Positions 1 through 6,817 of a stretch of DNA of 35,229 nucleotides are shown one piece after another. A program made the translations under genes and the position numbers. Location of the stretch: assembly GCA_018970165.1 (NCBI GenBank), contig JAGWWZ010000035.1, positions 1 through 35,229 of the forward strand, in the 5' to 3' direction. The DNA comes from Planctomycetota bacterium. GTDB taxonomy: Bacteria; Planctomycetota; Planctomycetia; Pirellulales; Pirellulaceae. The notes under the pieces were generated by a model. It worked only from the letters and a program-made list of their open reading frames with translations, was not told where the DNA came from and did not search any database. Each line of letters opens with the position of its first letter. Position 1 is the first letter of the stretch.

Positions 1-27
1 CGGCCGAGAAGAACCCCTCACCCCCGG

Positions 28-54
28 CCCCTCTCCCCGAAGCGGGGCGAGGGG
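28..54. repeat. C/G-rich palindrome (intergenic hairpin)
   Basis: A 12-base arm (28-39, CCCCTCTCCCCG) is followed by a 3-base loop and a matching arm (43-54, CGGGGCGAGGGG) with one mismatch. The flanking CCCCTCACCCCC-type sequence looks like a widespread short intergenic repeat seen in many bacterial genomes. No T-run follows on the plus strand, so it is not a standard intrinsic terminator. It may be the end of a transcript whose gene lies left of the window. Confidence 0.55.
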
Positions 55-128
55 AGAGAGAAAATGGGTGGAGTCGTTGCTAGCGGTGATCCTTGGCTTC
101 CGGTCGCACAAGGCAACCGTGGAGCAAA

Positions 129-242
129 CAGCCACCCGAGTGCTTGCGCACTTCGGCTAACATTAAAACCAAACAGCCGCCGGTTGAAACCGGGACGAAG
201 AACCCGAACAGCCACCCGAGGGCTTGCGCCACTACGGGTAAC
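129..242 (-). repeat. Two outlying copies of the RAYT-associated REP family
   Basis: Copies at 129-164 and 209-242 begin with CAGCCACCCGAG and run through GCTTGCGC. The first ends in TTCGGCTAAC, matching the reverse-oriented units of the 9752-11265 array. The second ends in a degenerate ACGGGTAAC. Both are in the same orientation, separated by 44 bases holding a small GCCGGTTG/CAACCGG-type inverted region. They lie about 9.6 kb from the transposase gene. The stretch 243-574 is C/T-rich, contains no convincing gene, and is the leader of the DUF1501 operon. Confidence 0.7.
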
Positions 243-574
243 AAAAACCCAACGACGCGGAGCGTCGTTCCACTTTTTGCATCCTGCCCTTCCCTAAAGC
301 CTAACGTCTAAGGTCTAAAGCCTCCCCTTACACCCCTACATCCCCTACCCCTTTCCAGACTTTCCAACCCAGGAATTCCAACGAAAGTCACGATTCCCCG
401 GACTTGCGTCCGAACTACTTCTAAGACCATAATATAAGTCGGCTGAATGATTGGGCGTCTCACGGCCCACGCTCGCAATCGACTCGGCCTCACTCACCAC
501 CGGATAGGCTGTTGGATACAATGTCTCCAACGGTTCTATCTCCCGCCAATAACCTCCATTTCCGGAATCGCACC

Positions 575-1918
575 ATGCTCAATTTATTGGGTGGTTCGGA
601 TCGATTGTGCAGCGGCCTGTCGCGCCGCAGCTTCCTGTCGATTGGCTCGCTCTGCTTCGGGATGGGTGGCTTCACCCTCTCCGATCTCCTTCGTGCGGAA
701 GATGCGGCCGGGAAGCGGAACTCGCACAAAGGTCTCATCAACATATTCCTGGGCGGTGGTCCTCCCCATCAAGATATGTGGGAAATCAAAACCGATGCGC
801 CCGCCGAAATCCGCGGTGAGTTCAGCCCCATCGCAACCAATGTCCCAGGCATCCAAATCTGCGAAGTCTTTCCGCAACTGGCCCAACGGATGGATAAAGC
901 GGTCGTCATCCGATCTGTCGTCGGATGCAAGGATCGTCACGAATCGAACCAGTGCATGAGCGGCTGGTTCCCGGACGACCTGAAAGCGCTCGGCGGCCGA
1001 CCCTCGATCGGCTCGGCTGTCGCGAAACTGCATGGGACGGTCGACCCCGCCGTACCACCCTTCGTCGGACTCGCCGCCCGCACTTCGCACGTTCCCTGGT
1101 CCCACTCCGGCGATGCAGGTTTCCTCGGCGCAGCCTATTCGCCGTTCAAACCCGACGGACCGGGTATGGAGAACATGAAGCTGCACAACATCAGCCTCGA
1201 TCGATTGCGAGATCGACGTCGATTGCTGACCAGCCTCGATACCATGCGACGCGATATCGATACCAGTGGCATCATGGCGGGTATGGATGCCTTCGAACAA
1301 CGGGCCCTCGACGTGCTGACCAGCAGCAAACTGCTCGATGCCCTCGACCTGAGCAAAGAAGACCCGAAGATCGTCGAACGCTACGGCGATGGCAAACCCT
1401 ACAAATATCAATACGACGGTGCCCCAACCTGCAACGATCATCTGCTGATCGCTCGCCGTTTGATCGAAGCTGGCGTGCGCGTGGTGAGCCTCAGCTACGG
1501 CCGATGGGATTCGCACGGCCAAAACTTTGACCTGGTGCGCGACCACGGTACGAAACTCGATCAATGCCTCAGCGCCCTGATCGATGACCTCAGCGTTCGA
1601 GGGATGCTCGATGATGTCACCATCGTCGTCTGGGGCGAGTTCGGCCGCACACCGAAAATCAACAATGGTGCAGGTCGCGATCACTGGGCTCAAGTCAGCT
1701 GCGCCTATCTCGCCGGCGGCGGTATGCGAACCGGCCAAGCCATCGGCGCGACCAACCGCCTCGGTGAATATGCCAAGGAACGACCGGTCCATATGCAGGA
1801 AATCATCGCCACCCTCTATCACAACCTCGGGATCAACGTCGCTGCGTCCACCATCGTCGATCCCACAGGCCGACCTCAATTCCTGGTCGATCACGAACCA
1901 ATCCGCGAACTGATTTGA
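575..1918 (+). CDS. DUF1501 family exported protein (Tat substrate)
   Basis: A 447-residue protein of the DUF1501 family, which has an alkaline-phosphatase/sulfatase-like fold and is greatly expanded in planctomycetes; its substrate is unknown. The start at 575 places a twin-arginine signal, SRRSFL (residues 16-21), before a short hydrophobic stretch ending near LRAED. An in-frame ATG at 512 would add 21 residues without a visible benefit. Family signatures are visible: GGGPPHQDMW near residue 55, GCKDRHES near 120, SYGRWDSHG near 310, and near the C-terminus VVWGEFGRTP followed by GRDHW. It overlaps the stretch before the next gene (stop at 1918, next ATG choices from 1927). It is the first gene of a four-gene plus-strand operon; in planctomycetes DUF1501 genes regularly pair with DUF1549/DUF1553 genes, as here. 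Function beyond export is inferred only. Confidence 0.9.
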   Translation: MLNLLGGSDRLCSGLSRRSFLSIGSLCFGMGGFTLSDLLRAEDAAGKRNSHKGLINIFLGGGPPHQDMWEIKTDAPAEIRGEFSPIATNVPGIQICEVFPQLAQRMDKAVVIRSVVGCKDRHESNQCMSGWFPDDLKALGGRPSIGSAVAKLHGTVDPAVPPFVGLAARTSHVPWSHSGDAGFLGAAYSPFKPDGPGMENMKLHNISLDRLRDRRRLLTSLDTMRRDIDTSGIMAGMDAFEQRALDVLTSSKLLDALDLSKEDPKIVERYGDGKPYKYQYDGAPTCNDHLLIARRLIEAGVRVVSLSYGRWDSHGQNFDLVRDHGTKLDQCLSALIDDLSVRGMLDDVTIVVWGEFGRTPKINNGAGRDHWAQVSCAYLAGGGMRTGQAIGATNRLGEYAKERPVHMQEIIATLYHNLGINVAASTIVDPTGRPQFLVDHEPIRELI

Positions 1919-1974
1919 TCCATCCCATGACTATGACTCGATGCACTGCCGTGGGACCAAGGAACTGGATACCA

Positions 1975-4566
1975 ATGCGATTGCCTGCGATCGCTCTCGC
2001 GATGTTGTGTTGGTGCGTCGCGTCGCTCGTGAGCTTGATCTTGTTGTCCGATACGATCGCTACGATTGCGTATGCGGAAGAAGCGGCCACCACCGCCAAC
2101 AGTTCGCCACTCCGATTTGAACACGCGCGAGTGACCCTGAACGGACAAGATGCTCGCCATCAATTGCTGCTGAGTTTCGGTGGCGATACCGGCCCCGTGA
2201 TCGATCGAACACGCGAAGCGCGATTCGAATGTGAACCCGCAGGAATCGTAGCCGTCGATGCGCAAGGCCTGGTCGCTCCGATTCAGTCTGGTCATGCCCT
2301 GATCAAAGCAACCCTCCCCGATGGCACGACGGCGACTACCGAAGTCGATGTCCAAGTCGGCAGCAACGATGCGCTGGTCAATTTCCCGAACCAAATCGTG
2401 CCGATCTTTACCAAGTTCGGATGCAACGGAGGTGGTTGCCACGGCAAGATCGCGGGTCAGAACGGGTTCCGCCTTTCGCTCCTTGGGTTCGAACCTCGCG
2501 AAGACTATGAGCATCTCGTTCGCGAAACGCGTGGTCGACGATTGTTCCCCGCCGCACCCGATGCGAGCCTGCTGCTGCAAAAGTCGATCGGTTCGGTCCC
2601 TCACGGAGGTGGCCAACGGATGGATCTCGACTCGCATGAGTACCGTGTGCTGCGACGCTGGATCGCTCAAGCCATGCCCTATGGCAACGACAGCGATCGC
2701 AAAGTCACCGCAATCATCGTCACACCGAGTGTTCGCCAAATGGTCCGCAACTCGGAACAACAACTTTCGGTCACCGCGACCTACTCCGATGGATCGACCG
2801 AGGATATCACGCGGACAGCCCAATACGAATCGAACAACCTCGACATGGCCGAAGTCACCCAAGCAGGACTCGTGAAGGTCCGCGACTTGGCCGGCGAGGT
2901 ATCGATCATGGCTCGCTACCAAGGGCAAGTGACCGTCTTCCGCGCGAGCATTCCGCTCGGGACCTCGGTGACCGATTTCCCAATCGCTCGCGGGCCGGTC
3001 GATCAAGCCGTGTTTGCGAAACTGCAATCGCTCGGCATTCCGCCGTCGGGATTGTGCGATGACGCGACCTTCCTAAGACGGGCCACGCTCGATATCACGG
3101 GTCGTTTGCCAACCATTGCAGAGGTCGAAGCCTTTCAACGCGAGTCCGCTGCCTCCAACGATCCAGATACTGCTGCTGCGACGCAACGCCGACGCGAAGC
3201 CCTGGTCGATCGCCTGCTTCAAAGCGGTGAGTATGCGGATTACTTCGCGAGCAAGTGGTCGGCAATCCTTCGCAACCAACATGTGAACGAGGAGACTCGC
3301 TACGGTGCCTATGCATTCCATGATTGGATTCGGCAAAGCATCTTTGAGAATAAACCGATCGATCGATTCGTGCGTGAGTTGTTGACTGCATCGGGCGATG
3401 TCGAAACCAATCCGGCCGTGGTGTGGTTGCGTCAAGTCAGCAACACCGAATCGCGCATCGAGGACGCGGCCCAGTTGTTCCTAGGCCAACGTCTGCAATG
3501 CGCTCGATGTCACCATCACCCGTATGAGAAATGGGGACAGGGAGACTACTATCAAATGGCCGCGTTCTTCTCGACCGTTGAACGCAAGGATGGCGGCTCC
3601 GCATCCGAACCTCGCTTCGTATCGCGAGTCGCCAAGGCCGCGGCGCAGAATCCGAAATCGGGTCAAGCGATGTCTCCCGCAGGGCTCGATGCTCAGCAGA
3701 CGGAACTCAAGACCTACGATGATCCGCGGGCCGCACTCGCCGATTGGATGACCGCTCCGAACAATCCGTTCTTTGCCAAGTCGATCGCGAATCGTTATTG
3801 GAAACACTTCCTCGGTCGCGGATTGGTCGAGCCCGAGGATGATATGCGGATCACGAATCCTCCGAGCAACCCAGAACTGCTCGATGCACTGTCGCAGCAT
3901 CTGGTGCAATCCGGATTCGATACCCGATCGCTGATCCGCGCGATCTGCACATCGAGCACCTATCAGTTGTCGTCGTCCGCAAATGAACTGAATCTGCGCG
4001 ATACGAATTGCTATTCGCGGTACTATCCGAAGCGGCTCAACGCAGAGGTGTTGCTCGATGCGGTCGACGATATCTCGGGATCGCGAACACCGTTCGATCG
4101 CATGCCCGCTGGAACACGCGCGGTGCAGTTGCCGGATACGGCGTTTGCATCCTACTTCTTGACCGTGTTTGGACGACCCGATTCGTCGACAGCCTGCGAA
4201 TGCGAACGGATGAGTTCCGCAACACTCGCTCAGAGCCTGCATCTGCTCAACTCGAAAGAGATGCAATCTAAACTTGGCGCCGACGGTAGCTATGCCGCGC
4301 GATGGAGCGCTGCAGGGCAGAGCAATGCTGCGCCAACAGACGGTGGTGCGAATGCGGCGGCGTTGACCCCTGCGGAGCAATTGCGAGCCACCGCGCCGCA
4401 GCGGATCCGCGAACTGTATCTGCGAGCCTTTAGCCGCGAGCCGAGCCCATCGGAAGCAACCGTTGCTCTCGAATACCTCATTCAAAAATCCAACAATGTG
4501 CGGGAAGCCTACGAGGACTTGATCTGGGGAGTGGTCAACAGCAAAGAATTCCTCTTCAATCATTGA
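1975..4566 (+). CDS. DUF1549/DUF1553 cytochrome-like secreted protein with Big2 domains
   Basis: The start at 1975 gives 863 residues with a clear signal peptide (MRLPAIALAM onward, ending near AYAEE) and an AAGGAA upstream at 1959-1964. Starts at 1927 or a TTG at 1915 overlapping the previous stop are possible. In order: a bacterial Ig-like segment (about 45-125), a CNGGGCH motif (C150, C155, H156), a second Ig-like segment (about 245-330), DUF1549 (about 340-550) with CARCH (C509, C512, H513) followed by HHPYEKWGQGDYY, and DUF1553 to the C-terminus (WMTAPNNPFFAKSIANRYW, RLNAEVLLDA). The second motif fits CXXCH haem attachment; the first is CX4CH, which is recurrent in this family but not a classical haem site. 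The product should act outside the cytoplasm. Its biochemical role is not established. Confidence 0.9.
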   Translation: MRLPAIALAMLCWCVASLVSLILLSDTIATIAYAEEAATTANSSPLRFEHARVTLNGQDARHQLLLSFGGDTGPVIDRTREARFECEPAGIVAVDAQGLVAPIQSGHALIKATLPDGTTATTEVDVQVGSNDALVNFPNQIVPIFTKFGCNGGGCHGKIAGQNGFRLSLLGFEPREDYEHLVRETRGRRLFPAAPDASLLLQKSIGSVPHGGGQRMDLDSHEYRVLRRWIAQAMPYGNDSDRKVTAIIVTPSVRQMVRNSEQQLSVTATYSDGSTEDITRTAQYESNNLDMAEVTQAGLVKVRDLAGEVSIMARYQGQVTVFRASIPLGTSVTDFPIARGPVDQAVFAKLQSLGIPPSGLCDDATFLRRATLDITGRLPTIAEVEAFQRESAASNDPDTAAATQRRREALVDRLLQSGEYADYFASKWSAILRNQHVNEETRYGAYAFHDWIRQSIFENKPIDRFVRELLTASGDVETNPAVVWLRQVSNTESRIEDAAQLFLGQRLQCARCHHHPYEKWGQGDYYQMAAFFSTVERKDGGSASEPRFVSRVAKAAAQNPKSGQAMSPAGLDAQQTELKTYDDPRAALADWMTAPNNPFFAKSIANRYWKHFLGRGLVEPEDDMRITNPPSNPELLDALSQHLVQSGFDTRSLIRAICTSSTYQLSSSANELNLRDTNCYSRYYPKRLNAEVLLDAVDDISGSRTPFDRMPAGTRAVQLPDTAFASYFLTVFGRPDSSTACECERMSSATLAQSLHLLNSKEMQSKLGADGSYAARWSAAGQSNAAPTDGGANAAALTPAEQLRATAPQRIRELYLRAFSREPSPSEATVALEYLIQKSNNVREAYEDLIWGVVNSKEFLFNH

Positions 4567-4577
4567 GCTTTCAGCCC

Positions 4578-6743
4578 ATGCGTTCGTTGTCGTCTCTCGT
4601 GTTTGGTTTGGCATGCGCGCTGTGCGCATGTGGCGATGTCGGTTTCGTGACGATTGCACGGGCCGAGACGCCGACTCTCGCCGTGCAAGAGATCTTCCCA
4701 CCTGTTGTTTCGGCAGGGCAAGCGACGAATGTCAAAGTCGTCACGGGTCGCTTCACGCAAGATGTCGATTCCCTGATCTTTTCGCATCCGGGCATTCAAG
4801 CAACCCTGGAAAACGGACCGAACCTCCCGTTCGATGATCAGCCGCAACCGAACTACGGTAGCTTTCAAGTAACGGTCGGTGCCGATGTTCCGGAAGGGAT
4901 CTACGATGTGTGGGCTGCCGGCCGATATGGTATTTCGAATGCTCGATCGATCGCGGTGGTGCATCGACCTGTAGTGATGTTGGCTGCGGACGCGAATCCA
5001 ACACCTCTGCCTCGATTGAAGCCCGGAACGGTCTATGTCGGACACACGCAGGCCAATGCTCGGTTGGCCTTTCAAGTAGAAAGCCCCACACCTGCGCCTC
5101 GCATCGCGGTGATGGCGAGCCAGTTGGAATCGCTCGCGATCCCGGCTCTTCTGGTCAAGGACAGCGATGGTCGGACGCTGGCTCAAAAGCGAACGCATTC
5201 GGAACCGACGCTCATGATCGAGCGATCGGAGTATCGCGCGCATGAATCGAGTGAGACATTGATCTACGGACTCTATGATTTTCTATATCGCGGCGGCAGT
5301 GGATTTGCCTTTGCCGTAGAGATCGAACCGGATCCATCGAAGGTATGGTTTACTGCTGCGGATCGAAAGCTGTCGGTCCTCGCGAGTCGAGGTTTGCAGG
5401 AATGGCCGGCGACCCATGGGACGCGAGCCTGCGATACATGTCCCATCACGATGCCTGCTCCACCCTGGAGCACTGTCGTGGAACTGGGCCCCGGAGTGTC
5501 TCGAACTGCATTGGAGTTCACTCCCGAAGAAAACGTCGCTTATGAACTCGAGGTCCTCTCCTCATCGCCGCGGGGAGCCACCGATCTTCGCGCAGTGATC
5601 GAACGAATCACGACTGCTGCCGATAAGACCACGACAGAAATCGTTTCCGTTGCCGAGGACTCGCCGACGATTGGTTCACGCGGGGTTCGATGGCTGTCCA
5701 ACGATCCGCTGACAACGATCCCTGGCGGACCGATGGCTAAGAATGTTCGGATCACGTTGATCGATGTGCTCGATACACCTTCGAAACGGACGGGGCCCAA
5801 GGCGATCGTCCGAATCGGGCCGGCGGTTCCACGGTTTCATGCGGTTGCGCACTGGACTCCCGATACCAATCAACCGCCTCAATCGCAAATGACCGGAGCG
5901 TGTCTGCGTCGCGGAGGGCAGTTGGGATTGCATGTCATGGTCCGACGTGCGGGAGGATTCAATGGTCCGTTGAATATTACGCTCGAAGGATTGCCACCCG
6001 GCATCACTGCGGAACCTGCCGTGATCGCTGAAGGGCAATCGGAGACCGAGTTGGTGCTGTACGCCGATGAAAACGCGGCGGCATTCACCGGCCCGATCCG
6101 CGCGGTGGCTCGTGCGACCATCAACGGTGCCGAGGTGGTGCAAGGGATCGAGCCAGCGACGATATCGACATCCGCCAGCGGAGATCGCGGGTACCCGGAA
6201 TCCCGTGTGGCATCGCAATTGATGCTGCGAGTTCTTGAACAAGAAACTGCACCGATGCAGATCCGGGCAGGTCAGGGTGCTGTTATCGAAGTCCAACAAG
6301 GGGCAAACATTCCGATCCCGGTGCGAGCCGTTCGTCGCACGGGTGGCGAGGCAAAATGCATTCTGCGACCTCAAAGTGTTCCTCCAAAAGTAACATTCGG
6401 AGAATTCGAACTGGCACCGGGTGCTGTCGAAGCGAACCCGGAAATGAAGGTCGCGGCCGACGCACCCGTCGGCGAATACACGGTATGGTATGTGGTTGAG
6501 ATGACGGTCAAGTTGCCCCTTCATCCGGAGTCCCATGCTCGATGGATTGCCTATCGAGATCGCTTGCAATCTCGGCTTGCGGATCCATCATGGAATGGAG
6601 ACCGACCCGCATTGGAGAAGGCGATCGCCGAGGCCCAGCCTCGTGCCGATGCGTTAGCGAAAGAGACCGCACCTCGCGATTTCCCCACCTTTTTCTCCGC
6701 AGCGAGTTTTCGCGTGCGGATCCTGCCCGCCCCACCAAAATAA
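4578..6743 (+). CDS. Large secreted beta-rich protein of the planctomycete cytochrome operon
   Basis: A 721-residue protein with an N-terminal signal peptide (MRSLSSLVFGLACALCACG, cleavage near ARAET). The TTG at 4563 that overlaps the previous stop codon is less likely than the ATG at 4578. After the signal, TLAVQEIFPPVVSAG and repeated V/G/P-rich strands look like stacked Ig/IPT- or pre-peptidase-like beta domains. No catalytic triad, haem motif or metal site was recognised. Segments near residues 450-500 (GGFNGPLNITLEGLPPGI) resemble planctomycete pre-peptidase-type sequences. The C-terminus has a charged region (WIAYRDRLQSRLAD) followed by a beta strand. It lies 11 bases after the DUF1553 gene and 74 bases before the WD40-cytochrome gene. 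A structural or binding role in the same extracytoplasmic assembly is inferred; no function is assigned. Confidence 0.8.
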   Translation: MRSLSSLVFGLACALCACGDVGFVTIARAETPTLAVQEIFPPVVSAGQATNVKVVTGRFTQDVDSLIFSHPGIQATLENGPNLPFDDQPQPNYGSFQVTVGADVPEGIYDVWAAGRYGISNARSIAVVHRPVVMLAADANPTPLPRLKPGTVYVGHTQANARLAFQVESPTPAPRIAVMASQLESLAIPALLVKDSDGRTLAQKRTHSEPTLMIERSEYRAHESSETLIYGLYDFLYRGGSGFAFAVEIEPDPSKVWFTAADRKLSVLASRGLQEWPATHGTRACDTCPITMPAPPWSTVVELGPGVSRTALEFTPEENVAYELEVLSSSPRGATDLRAVIERITTAADKTTTEIVSVAEDSPTIGSRGVRWLSNDPLTTIPGGPMAKNVRITLIDVLDTPSKRTGPKAIVRIGPAVPRFHAVAHWTPDTNQPPQSQMTGACLRRGGQLGLHVMVRRAGGFNGPLNITLEGLPPGITAEPAVIAEGQSETELVLYADENAAAFTGPIRAVARATINGAEVVQGIEPATISTSASGDRGYPESRVASQLMLRVLEQETAPMQIRAGQGAVIEVQQGANIPIPVRAVRRTGGEAKCILRPQSVPPKVTFGEFELAPGAVEANPEMKVAADAPVGEYTVWYVVEMTVKLPLHPESHARWIAYRDRLQSRLADPSWNGDRPALEKAIAEAQPRADALAKETAPRDFPTFFSAASFRVRILPAPPK

Positions 6744-6817
6744 CCGTTCGCCGATCACTGCGATCTGACGAACACCAAAACCCATTTGCTATTTGCCCCG
6801 CAGTTAAGGTTGCATCC

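Noticed and set aside
404-435. Promoter with TTGCGT and TAATAT ahead of the DUF1501 operon
   Set aside because: The two boxes are 20 bases apart and the -35 is weak; not good enough to annotate.
584-1894. 436-codon minus-strand frame opposite the DUF1501 gene
   Set aside because: Shadow of a codon-biased real gene; no family resemblance, and it fully overlaps a well-supported CDS.
1891-3027. 378-codon minus-strand frame opposite the DUF1549 gene
   Set aside because: Antisense shadow with low-complexity composition and no domain signature.
3481-4701. 406-codon minus-strand frame opposite DUF1553
   Set aside because: Antisense shadow spanning two real genes; no recognisable domain.
6542-6817. 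N-terminal extension of the cytochrome-WD40 protein
   Set aside because: It overlaps the end of the previous gene in another frame and would bury the signal peptide.
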